A stretch of 7,119 nt of DNA from Candidatus Omnitrophota bacterium (GTDB lineage Bacteria; Omnitrophota; Gorgyraeia; Gygaellales; Profunditerraquicolaceae), in NCBI GenBank assembly GCA_030018895.1, contig JASEHM010000050.1, positions 1-7,119 on the forward strand, in the 5' to 3' direction. The position numbers were made by a program, and so were the translations under genes. A model generated the notes under the pieces. The model did not search any database and had not been told where the DNA came from. It saw only the letters and a list, made by a program, of their open reading frames with translations. Below, piece after piece: positions 1 through 5,724 of the stretch (the first letter of the stretch is position 1; every line of letters begins with the position of its first letter).

Positions 1-127
1 CATGCCCGTGAAAACGGGCATCCATTCTGTCATACCCTCTCTGGATTCCCGCTGGTCCCCGCGTACGCGGGGATTATCCCGTGCATGGATTCCCGCTTGC
101 GCGGGAATGACACGGGACGGGAATGAC
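1..127. repeat. Cluster of REP-like palindromes downstream of folP
   Basis: This GC-rich block contains several short perfect hairpins. Positions 2-9 pair with 14-21. Positions 57-72 are a 16-bp perfect palindrome (ccccgcgtacgcgggg). Positions 89-96 pair with 101-108 (attcccgc/gcgggaat). The outer ends at 29-37 (gtcataccc) and 103-111 (gggaatgac) form near-matching terminal inverted repeats, and a second copy of the gggaatgac end sits at 119-127, as if one end had been duplicated. The motif is the widespread dispersed 'gtcattcccgc...gcgggaatgac' type, and a sister copy lies at 5456-5527. It carries no credible gene. It may also act as a transcript-end structure for the ftsH-folP unit, but I see no clear U-tract terminator. 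The element may continue beyond position 1. Confidence 0.8.
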
Positions 128-140
128 ATAAAAGATTTCT

Positions 141-188
141 TCAGTTTTTCCTATTTAGTATAGTTATCTCAATTATCGGTTTCCACAT
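141..188 (-). pseudogene. Possible 5' remnant of cdaA (diadenylate cyclase)
   Basis: Five bases after the folP stop, an ATG at 188 opens a 15-codon frame reading MWKPIIEITILNRKN, then TGA. The first 11 residues resemble the start of CdaA/DisA_N membrane diadenylate cyclases, whose first transmembrane helix typically begins with an 'IIEI.ILWF..Y'-like pattern. cdaA is, from memory, a common gene after folP in this kind of neighbourhood. The similarity stops after Leu11, where Trp-Phe would be expected, and about 15 bases after the stop codon the repeat cluster begins. The simplest reading is that repeat insertion or a deletion cut the gene. The rest could lie beyond position 1. No Shine-Dalgarno sequence is visible. 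The match is very short, so chance similarity is possible. Confidence 0.4.
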
Positions 189-193
189 AGTAG

Positions 194-1441
194 TTAGTTG
201 GTTAGTATTGCTTCGCTAACCTGCAATGCTTCTTTAACAGCTTTAACATCATGAACCCTTACAATTTGGGCGCCGGATTTAGCCGCTAGGATACAACTGG
301 ATATGGTGCCAAAGATCCTCTTTTTAGGTTCTGCGGCGTTTAAAATTTTGCCAATAAAAGATTTTCTTGATGTGCCTACTAGTATAGGCCTGCCTAAAAC
401 CTTAAAACAGGAAAGGTTTTTAAGAATCTCTAAGTTGTGAGCGGGTGTTTTTCCAAAACCTATGCCCGGGTCAATAATAATTTTTTCCTGATCAATGCCT
501 GCATGGAGCGCTTTGTTTATAGCGCTATGCAAATATTGCAAGATATTAGAAATCAAGGAATTATACTGCGGATTTATCTGCATAGTAGATGGCATGCCTT
601 TTGCGTGCATTATAATTATCCCTGCCTTATACTGTGCAACTATCTTTGCCATCTTATGATTTGAAAGGCCGGTAATATCATTCACAATAACTGCGCCATT
701 ATCTAAAGCAGCTTTGGCAACCTCAGATTTATAGGTATCTATAGAAATAGGTACCCTGCTTCTCTTGGCAATCTTTTTAATTATCGGTATTGTGCGCCTT
801 AATTCTTCTTTAATAGAAACCGGCCTTGCGCCCGGCCGGGTTGACTCTCCGCCAATGTCAATTATATCAGCCCCGTCTTTTATCATTTTTTCTATTGAGG
901 TAATAATCTTGCTAACGCATGGCCCTTCGACGGAGCTTATCCTTAAGGCAGGCGCACTGCGCATTACGCACGACGAATAAGCCCCATCCCCGCTAAATGA
1001 GTCTGGCGTAAGATTAACAATTCCCATAATTTTAGTATGAGCGCCCAGGGTTAGCTTATACCTGCCTAAATCCATAATAAACTGTTCCTTTTGGTAATTT
1101 TTTAAGGCAAGGCTGATATCATTGCTAAGTTGTTTTAAGCCGAATGGCTGCTTATGAAGTTTTTGATTTAAACGGTTGAATTGGGAAAGATTTCCTATTA
1201 ACAGGCAGTCTGTTTTTTTAACCCTTCCGGTTAAGGCGCCTCTGGCAATAGAGGCTTCAGCACCTAAAGAGAGCATCTCTTGTTTTAGTATGTTTGAGGC
1301 AATATTAGAGATTGAACTAACCTTGATTAAATACGCCTCTGTTTTTGGAAGCATAATTTTAATGCCGCAGGGATCCGCGCCGATATCCAGCATTATTTTT
1401 CTTATTTCTTTCTGATTTATTTCAGGAAGGATGCGGATCAT
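194..1441 (-). CDS. folP: Dihydropteroate synthase with extra N-terminal domain
   Basis: Dihydropteroate synthase joins p-aminobenzoate to 6-hydroxymethyl-dihydropterin pyrophosphate in cytoplasmic folate synthesis. The C-terminal TIM-barrel part (about residues 137-413) shows the family motifs in order: NLTPDSFSGDG (143-153), DIGGESTRPGA (195-205), SIDTYK (233-238), NDITG (254-258), an MHAKG segment (278-282), DPGIGFGKT (324-332), GTSRKSFIG (356-364) and RVHDV (395-399). At 415 residues it is much longer than the usual 260-290. About 130 residues at the N-terminus form an added domain of unknown role, which I recall from DHPS of several anaerobic lineages. Residues of about 154-176 look like an insertion directly after the first loop motif (see the separate entry). 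The ATG directly follows the ftsH stop codon (TAAATG) and lacks a clear Shine-Dalgarno sequence, so translation is probably coupled to ftsH. Confidence 0.93.
   Translation of the reverse strand: MIRILPEINQKEIRKIMLDIGADPCGIKIMLPKTEAYLIKVSSISNIASNILKQEMLSLGAEASIARGALTGRVKKTDCLLIGNLSQFNRLNQKLHKQPFGLKQLSNDISLALKNYQKEQFIMDLGRYKLTLGAHTKIMGIVNLTPDSFSGDGAYSSCVMRSAPALRISSVEGPCVSKIITSIEKMIKDGADIIDIGGESTRPGARPVSIKEELRRTIPIIKKIAKRSRVPISIDTYKSEVAKAALDNGAVIVNDITGLSNHKMAKIVAQYKAGIIIMHAKGMPSTMQINPQYNSLISNILQYLHSAINKALHAGIDQEKIIIDPGIGFGKTPAHNLEILKNLSCFKVLGRPILVGTSRKSFIGKILNAAEPKKRIFGTISSCILAAKSGAQIVRVHDVKAVKEALQVSEAILTN
914..982 (-). repeat. Repeat-like in-frame insertion inside folP
   Basis: This stretch encodes about residues 154-176 of FolP, between the PDSFSGDG loop motif and the helix that leads to DIGGESTRPGA. 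Typical DHPS proteins have a shorter, differently composed linker here. The DNA is richer in G+C than the flanking gene and contains short palindromes: gcgcactgcgc at 952-962, ccttaagg at 941-948, and gcttat at 935-940 opposite ataagc at 977-982. The cccttcgac core (923-931) resembles dispersed palindromic repeats of environmental bacteria. The frame is kept through the element, which recalls the protein-coding palindromic elements of Rickettsia. That it is a repeat family is an inference, since only one copy lies in this window. The ends are approximate. Confidence 0.5.
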
Positions 1442-3301
1442 TTAAGCAAGGTCTTTTTTTTCAATGCCCAAGAGCTGTTTTACTTCTTCTCCGCTTAATA
1501 CCTCTTTTTCTAAAAGCGCATTGGACAATGTTTTTAATTTATCTAAATTCTGCTGTAATTGATTTTTTGCCTTTACATAGGATTCATCTATTATTTTTTT
1601 TATCTCTTCATCGATAAAGCGCGCGGTTTCGTCGCTGTAGTTTTTTTCTTCCATAATATCGCGGCCCAAAAACACAAGCCCTTCCCTATGGCCTAATGTA
1701 ATATGCCCTAATTTTTCTGACATGCCAAACTGGGTAACCATGCGGCGCGCCATTTGAGTTGCCATCTCTAAATCATTCTGCGCCCCGGTCGTAATCTCGC
1801 TTAAAATTATTTCTTCGGAAGCCCTGCCAGCCAGCATAAGGGTGATCTCAGCAATTAATTCACGCTTTGTCCAGTAATGCCTGTCTTCAAATGGCGGGGT
1901 AAAGGTGTAGCCTCCGGCCATGCCGCGGGGAATAATAGAAACCTTCTTTAAAGGGTTTACCTCCGGCAGGAGCAAGGACATAAGCGCATGGCCTGATTCA
2001 TGCAAGGATGTTATTTCTTTTTCTTTTTTAGACATGATATGGCTTCTTTTTTCCGGCCCCATTAATACTCTTTCAACAGATTTTTCAAAGTCAATTGCTT
2101 CTATTGATTCTTTATCTTGCCTGGCTGCCAGAAGCGCTGCCTCATTGCAGAGGTTGGCTAAGTCTGCGCCTGAGAATCCCGGAGTCTGACTGGCAATAGA
2201 TTTTAAATCTACGCCTGAGGCAAGTTTTATCTTGCGCGTATGAACCTTAAGTATTTCCTCCCTGCCTTTTATATCAGCCAAATTCATTACAATGTGCCGG
2301 TCAAATCTTCCCGGGCGCAGGAGCGCAGGATCCAATGTATCAGGTCTGTTAGTGGCGGCAATAAGAATTATGCCCTGCTGGCCGTCAAAACCATCCATCT
2401 CAACTAAAAGGGCATTTAAGGTCTGCTCTCTTTCGTCGTGACCTCCGCCGATTCCCGCAAAACGCTGGCGGCCTACAGCGTCTATCTCGTCAATAAATAT
2501 TATGGCGCCTCTGTTGCCTGAAATTTTAGCAGCCCGCCTGCTCTGCTCAAAGAGATTCCTTACCCGGCTAGCCCCCACACCGACAAACATCTCCACAAAA
2601 TCCGAACCGGAAATACTAAAAAAAGGTACGCCAGCTTCCCCGGCAACAGCCTTGGCAATTAAAGTTTTTCCACATCCCGGAGGGCCAACAAGCAAAACGC
2701 CTTTAGGTATTTTTCCGCCTAATTTTTGGAATTTCTTAGGATCCTTTAAAAACTCAATAACTTCCTGGAGTTCCTCTTTGGCTTCGTCTACGCCTGCCAC
2801 ATCAGTAAAGGTTGTTTTTTCTCCTTCTTTTTCACTGTGTATCTTTGGCTGCATTTTGGTAAAACCCATAATTTTATTTCCTAATTGCTCTCCGCGCGCA
2901 GCCATCAGCCACCAGAAAAATATAAGCAATAAAATCGGGCCTAAATTAAAAAGCAGGGATACCCAGAATGTGCGCGGCGGTTTTATATTAAAGGATTTAA
3001 GATTCTGGCGCATCAGGCTGAGCATCTCAGGGTCATTTTCCGGAAGGTAGACAAAAAATTTCGCTCCGTTATTAAATTCGCCTTGAAGGACAGCATCAGT
3101 TTTTGTTGCTGATTTTATCTCTTGAGGATTGTTCTTTAGCGTATTATAAAAATCACTGTAAGAGAGTTCTTTAGGTATTCCGGTAATGGGGATTTTAAAG
3201 GAATTTATGATTATAAAAAAGATAATCAACGCCAACAGCCAGCCGCCTGGAGAGCGTTTAAATATGGATTTTTTCTTATTCACAGGTTTATTACTTGTCA
3301 T
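1442..3301 (-). CDS. ftsH: ATP-dependent zinc metalloprotease FtsH
   Basis: FtsH is a membrane-anchored hexameric AAA+ protease that extracts and degrades misassembled membrane proteins and short-lived regulators. The layout is complete. A first transmembrane helix lies at about 21-36, an extracytoplasmic FtsH-extension domain at about 37-111, and a second helix at about 112-134. The AAA+ module has Walker A GPPGCGKT (206-213), a pore loop FVEMFVGVG (235-243), Walker B IIFIDEID (267-274) and the arginine-finger segment RPGRFDR (329-335). The M41 peptidase domain has HESGH (434-438), with the likely third zinc ligand Asp510. Its 619 residues are normal for the family. The ATG at 3301 has a Shine-Dalgarno AGGA 8 bases upstream. 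The gene starts just after the tilS terminator with its own likely promoter and ends abutting folP. Nothing indicates loss of function. Confidence 0.98.
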   Translation of the reverse strand: MTSNKPVNKKKSIFKRSPGGWLLALIIFFIIINSFKIPITGIPKELSYSDFYNTLKNNPQEIKSATKTDAVLQGEFNNGAKFFVYLPENDPEMLSLMRQNLKSFNIKPPRTFWVSLLFNLGPILLLIFFWWLMAARGEQLGNKIMGFTKMQPKIHSEKEGEKTTFTDVAGVDEAKEELQEVIEFLKDPKKFQKLGGKIPKGVLLVGPPGCGKTLIAKAVAGEAGVPFFSISGSDFVEMFVGVGASRVRNLFEQSRRAAKISGNRGAIIFIDEIDAVGRQRFAGIGGGHDEREQTLNALLVEMDGFDGQQGIILIAATNRPDTLDPALLRPGRFDRHIVMNLADIKGREEILKVHTRKIKLASGVDLKSIASQTPGFSGADLANLCNEAALLAARQDKESIEAIDFEKSVERVLMGPEKRSHIMSKKEKEITSLHESGHALMSLLLPEVNPLKKVSIIPRGMAGGYTFTPPFEDRHYWTKRELIAEITLMLAGRASEEIILSEITTGAQNDLEMATQMARRMVTQFGMSEKLGHITLGHREGLVFLGRDIMEEKNYSDETARFIDEEIKKIIDESYVKAKNQLQQNLDKLKTLSNALLEKEVLSGEEVKQLLGIEKKDLA

Positions 3302-3353
3302 TATTTCTGTCCTTTCTTAGAGAGTGCCCTATTTCTTAATTACTAAAAAATTA

Positions 3354-3381
3354 ATTATACATTAAATACCTTCAAAATCAA
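3354..3381 (-). promoter_or_regulatory. Likely sigma-70-type promoter of ftsH
   Basis: Read on the minus strand, TTGATT (3381-3376) is followed by a 16-base spacer and a perfect TATAAT (3359-3354). Transcription would start near 3347, giving a leader of about 45 bases that includes the ftsH Shine-Dalgarno sequence (GAAAGGA, 3316-3310). The -35 box overlaps the distal stem of the tilS terminator. The box match and spacing are seen directly; activity is inferred. Confidence 0.6.
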
Positions 3382-3415
3382 GAAAAATCTGCCTTTACGG
3401 GCAGATTTTTCTTGA
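3378..3415 (-). terminator. Intrinsic terminator of tilS, overlapping its 3' end
   Basis: A perfect 16-bp stem (3378-3393 with 3400-3415) closes a 6-base loop. On the minus strand the inner stem is AAAAATCTGCC and GGCAGATTTTT, so an A-tract precedes and a U-tract follows the GC core. That symmetry could let it work in both directions. The tilS stop codon (3397-3395) lies in the loop, so the last tilS codons form the 5' arm. A ribosome reaching the stop would cover that arm, so termination may depend on translation state. Confidence 0.8.
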
Positions 3416-4378
3416 TTTGCGATAAAACAAAAGGTCTTTTTTTGTTTTGATAACTGAAATGCCTTTAGGCAGGTCAACTATGGAATTAACTGGCCGGTTT
3501 AGGAGTAGGTCTTCTAGTTCCTTTATATGCTGGAAGGTTATTCTGCGGGTATCTCCTTTTATTTCTGCGATTGCCCTGCGAAAGATTAATCGTTGTATTG
3601 CCGGAAACAGTTTTTGTAATCTGGATATTTTAAGTTTTGTTTTCATCCCTCTTGAAAGGCGGCTTGTTTGGGAGGATAAATAATCGTAATCTATTCCTGC
3701 GCTTTGCGCCATATTCGCTAATACCTCTTTGATATTTTTGTTATATTCTTTTTCTAATAAAGGCAGCAATCTGTTTCTGATTTTATTCCTAAAGTAAACA
3801 TCTTGGAGATTTGTAATATCTTGGCAAGGGCTAATGCCTTTTTTCTTTAAATATGCCTTAATCTCCCTTTTTTTTATCTCTATTAGCGGCCTGATAATCT
3901 CAAAACCAGAGATATTCCTTTTAGGCAGTATTCCGGATAAGCCATATAATCCGGTGCCCCTTAAAATACGCATCAGCACAGTTTCAGCCTGGTCATCAAA
4001 ATTATGGCCTAAGGCGATCTTTCGGGTTTTTATTTTTTTTGCAACTCCAATCAAAAAGCCAAGCCGCGCATTCCTGGCGATTTCTTCTAATGACCCTTTT
4101 TTTGCTGATTCTTTTATGTTAATTTTTGCGGCTGTTATGGGGATTTTAAGTTTTTTGCTCAGTTCTTCTACAAACTCCCTATCCTCTCCAGAATCAGATC
4201 TAAGCATATGGTCTAGGTGTGCTATGTGCAGATTTAACATAAGTTCTTTTTTTAAGGTATTTAATAAATATGCCAATGCTGTAGAATCCGGCCCCCCAGA
4301 TATGCCAATTACAATTGTATCATTTTTTTTAATAAGATTATACTGCCGGATTGTATTTTTAAATTTTCTTAGTATCAT
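3395..4378 (-). CDS. tilS: tRNA(Ile)-lysidine synthase, short form
   Basis: TilS uses ATP and lysine to convert C34 of the CAU-anticodon tRNA-Ile to lysidine, which switches decoding to AUA. Counted from the ATG at 4378, the 327-residue protein shows the N-type PP-loop SGGPDS (27-32), GHNFDDQAETVL (124-135), RGTGLYGL (140-147), IRPL (162-165) and RNKIRNRLLP (197-206). It is shorter than E. coli or Bacillus TilS (over 430 residues) and resembles the compact type that lacks the last C-terminal domain. The frame stays open upstream to a TTG at 4534, but that extra part is translated palindromic repeat. I chose the ATG at 4378 because homologues begin about 25 residues before the PP-loop. An ATG at 4408 is also possible. 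None of the starts has a clear Shine-Dalgarno sequence. The gene probably shares a transcript with the AcsE-like gene upstream. Confidence 0.9.
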   Translation of the reverse strand: MILRKFKNTIRQYNLIKKNDTIVIGISGGPDSTALAYLLNTLKKELMLNLHIAHLDHMLRSDSGEDREFVEELSKKLKIPITAAKINIKESAKKGSLEEIARNARLGFLIGVAKKIKTRKIALGHNFDDQAETVLMRILRGTGLYGLSGILPKRNISGFEIIRPLIEIKKREIKAYLKKKGISPCQDITNLQDVYFRNKIRNRLLPLLEKEYNKNIKEVLANMAQSAGIDYDYLSSQTSRLSRGMKTKLKISRLQKLFPAIQRLIFRRAIAEIKGDTRRITFQHIKELEDLLLNRPVNSIVDLPKGISVIKTKKDLLFYRKSRKICP

Positions 4379-4420
4379 TTTTTGCAACAGTTTAGCTTTT
4401 GTAAGCATTTTGTTGTCAAA

Positions 4421-4440
4421 AGCGACTGCGAGGCGAAGCC
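4421..4440. repeat. Degenerate fragment of the 'cattgcgag' repeat
   Basis: The sequence agcgactgcgaggcgaagcc resembles the left half of the intact element at 4452-4532 (cattgcgagccgaaggcgaagc), with mismatches. It suggests an older or partial copy next to the intact one, just upstream of the possible tilS start at 4408. Confidence 0.4.
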
Positions 4441-4451
4441 GAAAAAAGTTT

Positions 4452-4532
4452 GTCATTGCGAGCCGAAGGCGAAGCAATCCCGTTTTTGAGAGTGCTTCGC
4501 CCTGCACCATACGGTGCAGGGCTCGCAATGAC
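4452..4532. repeat. 81-bp palindromic element between the AcsE-like gene and tilS
   Basis: Perfect 12-bp terminal inverted repeats (gtcattgcgagc at 4452-4463 and gctcgcaatgac at 4521-4532) bound the element. Inside, gcgaagca (4469-4476) pairs with tgcttcgc (4493-4500), and a 10-bp stem (4499-4508 with 4513-4522) carries a 4-base loop. It belongs to the 'gtcattgcgag...ctcgcaatgac' type that is scattered through many environmental genomes, and it lacks coding capacity for a transposase. It lies in the probable leader of tilS and keeps a frame open into that gene. It could form a cruciform in DNA or a stable hairpin in RNA and so affect tilS expression. Confidence 0.85.
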
Positions 4533-4556
4533 AAGGTGTTTCCAAAGACTGAGCTG

Positions 4557-5351
4557 TTACCCTTCTTTTTTCTTATATGCCTTTAAATAAGAATCGCAGT
4601 ATATTTGTTTATTTAAGATTAATTCTGCGGTAATGGCTGCGTCTAATAAATCTTTGTCAGTAGGGTCTAATATTGCGGCATCTAAGCCAAAGTTAAGCGC
4701 CATAGTTAGAAACGTGCGGTTAATCAGGCTGCGGAATAAAGTGCCTTGCGAGATATTGCTTAAGCCGACTATACTTTTAGGAGAAGGCTCAGAAATAATC
4801 TTAAATTCATTTATTGTTTCTAATATATCCTTTATTTGTGCTTGAGCTACATTAAGGGGCATAACTATGGGATCGAGAAAGAGATTTTCAATAGGGAATC
4901 CCTGCTCGCTGCAGTTGGCAACAATAGCAGCTGCTAATTCTAGTCTCTGGTCTTTATTTTGCGGGATGCCTTTTGCGCTTATGGTTAATCCAATAAGCCT
5001 GGCATTGTATTTTTTAGCCAAAGGCACTAATACCTCTAATTTCTCCGGGTCAGCAGTAGTGGAATTTATAATTGCTTTATTTTTCATTATTTGTAACCCT
5101 GATTCAATAACCTGCGGCTTGCTTGAATCAATGCATAAAGGCACATCTGTTATTTCCTGAATAGCTTTAACTAACCATTGGATATCAGATATAGGCTGAC
5201 GTGAGGCTGGGCCGCAATTTACATCTAAGGCATCTGCGCCTGCATTTATCTGCTGGAGGGCGCATTTTTGTATAATGGCAATATTTTTCTCCTTAATTGC
5301 CCTGCCAATATTGCTATACATACCGTTTATTAACTCGCCGATTATGAACAT
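4557..5351 (-). CDS. AcsE-like methyltetrahydrofolate:corrinoid methyltransferase
   Basis: The product is a pterin-binding TIM-barrel enzyme of the AcsE/MeTr family, which moves the methyl group of 5-methyl-tetrahydrofolate to a corrinoid protein; in the Wood-Ljungdahl pathway that is the corrinoid iron-sulfur protein. Its 264 residues align nearly end to end with my recollection of Moorella AcsE (262). The start IIGELINGM, the segments INSTTADPEK (95-104) and IGLTISAKGIP (120-130), GLSNISQG (196-203) and LINRTFL (209-215) all fit. The folate-binding residues known in AcsE appear at the same numbers: Asp75, Asn96, Asp160 and Asn199. No cobalamin domain is fused, so it is not a MetH fragment. 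The ATG at 5351 matches the family start although no Shine-Dalgarno sequence is visible. No acs or corrinoid-protein gene is adjacent, so the in vivo acceptor is unknown. An alternative is the methyltransferase of a different corrinoid system. Confidence 0.88.
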   Translation of the reverse strand: MFIIGELINGMYSNIGRAIKEKNIAIIQKCALQQINAGADALDVNCGPASRQPISDIQWLVKAIQEITDVPLCIDSSKPQVIESGLQIMKNKAIINSTTADPEKLEVLVPLAKKYNARLIGLTISAKGIPQNKDQRLELAAAIVANCSEQGFPIENLFLDPIVMPLNVAQAQIKDILETINEFKIISEPSPKSIVGLSNISQGTLFRSLINRTFLTMALNFGLDAAILDPTDKDLLDAAITAELILNKQIYCDSYLKAYKKKEG

Positions 5352-5455
5352 GTTTTTGAGAGATTAAACTAAGAATAAGGTTTTATATATTATCAATCTT
5401 CTGCTAAATTTTGTTTGTAGATTACACCATTGCTGTCTAAATTAGCTATTAGAGT

Positions 5456-5527
5456 GTCATTCCCGCAATCTTTAAGCGGGAATCCACGACGAGAAAAAAT
5501 CTGGATACCCGCTTTCGCGGGTATGAC
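5456..5527. repeat. REP-like inverted repeat upstream of the AcsE-like gene
   Basis: The ends gtcattcccgc (5456-5466) and gcgggtatgac (5517-5527) are inverted copies with one mismatch. Each end forms its own hairpin: attcccgc (5459-5466) with gcgggaat (5476-5483), and atacccgc (5505-5512) with gcgggtat (5517-5524). This is the same family as the cluster at 1-127. It falls in the probable leader of the AcsE-like gene. Confidence 0.85.
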
Positions 5528-5568
5528 AAATTTGATATCTTAAAATACATTTCGCGTCGATAAGTAAC

Positions 5569-5581
5569 GTCTAATTTGGAC
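5569..5581. promoter_or_regulatory. Near-palindrome just downstream of a promoter-like site
   Basis: The 13-base sequence gtctaatttggac has half-sites gtc and gac around an AT centre and is symmetric except for its central base and one pair. It would span about +3 to +15 of a transcript from the promoter-like site at 5591-5620, a usual place for a repressor operator. No regulator is encoded nearby, so an operator role is only a suggestion. Confidence 0.25.
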
Positions 5582-5590
5582 ACGAGTGAG

Positions 5591-5620
5591 ATTATACCAC
5601 ATTTATCTTTACCGTGTTAG
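5591..5620 (-). promoter_or_regulatory. Promoter-like site for the AcsE-like/tilS transcript
   Basis: On the minus strand, CTAACA (5620-5615, 4 of 6 to consensus) is followed by 18 bases and a perfect TATAAT (5596-5591). TGG stands directly before the -10 box, giving an extended -10. The start would be near 5584, leaving a leader of about 230 bases that contains the REP-like repeat. A nearer AT-rich alternative around 5380-5395 is weaker. Confidence 0.45.
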
Positions 5621-5631
5621 TTTTTTTCTTA

Positions 5632-5683
5632 AAAAAATAGGGACGGTTTTTAAAACAGCTCAAAACAACCGTCCCTATTTTTT
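5632..5683. repeat. 17-bp-stem palindrome, MITE-like and possible terminator
   Basis: A perfect inverted repeat (5632-5648 with 5667-5683, core tagggacggtt/aaccgtcccta) encloses 18 bases. The tagggacggtt core with flanking A and T tracts is, from memory, a dispersed repeat found near REP-associated Y1 (IS200-like) transposases, but no such transposase is in the window. It sits about 40 bases after the stop of the hypothetical gene. On the minus strand the 3' arm ends in a run of T, so it could serve as that gene's intrinsic terminator. Its symmetry allows termination of transcripts from either side. Confidence 0.75.
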
Positions 5684-5695
5684 CCTATTTTCCTG

Positions 5696-5713
5696 CCCTC
5701 GCGAAAGCGGGGG
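5696..5713. repeat. Short hairpin just after the hypothetical gene
   Basis: The arms ccctcgc (5696-5702) and gcggggg (5707-5713) flank gaaa, with T:G pairing allowed at one place. It resembles one end of the 'cccgctttcgcggg' repeats elsewhere in the window and is probably a truncated copy. Confidence 0.5.
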
Positions 5714-5724
5714 TCAAAGGCCTT

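Noticed and set aside
1..127. CRISPR array
   Set aside because: The repeated units are inverted, unequal in length and lack regular spacers, so they are REP-like palindromes.
197..221. Hairpin ggttag/ctaacc at the folP 3' end as a terminator
   Set aside because: The stem is only 6 bp with a 10-base loop, lies inside the coding end, and no T-run follows on the minus strand.
2502..3050. 182-residue open frame on the plus strand
   Set aside because: It is the antisense shadow of the ftsH AAA+ region.
3834..4586. 250-residue open frame on the plus strand
   Set aside because: It is antisense to tilS, which has full family motifs, and its Phe/Ser/Ile-rich product matches nothing and runs through the palindromic repeat.
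4557..5351. A second dihydropteroate synthase or a MetH fragment
   Set aside because: It lacks the DHPS motifs (PDSFS, GGESTRPG, GTSRKS) and its start, length and residues match stand-alone AcsE-type methyltransferases end to end.
5449..5550. 33-codon minus-strand ORF (starts MYFKISNLSYPRKRVSR) between the promoter-like site and the AcsE-like gene
   Set aside because: Most of it is translated REP-like repeat, of the kind often misannotated as small proteins, and there is no ribosome-binding site.
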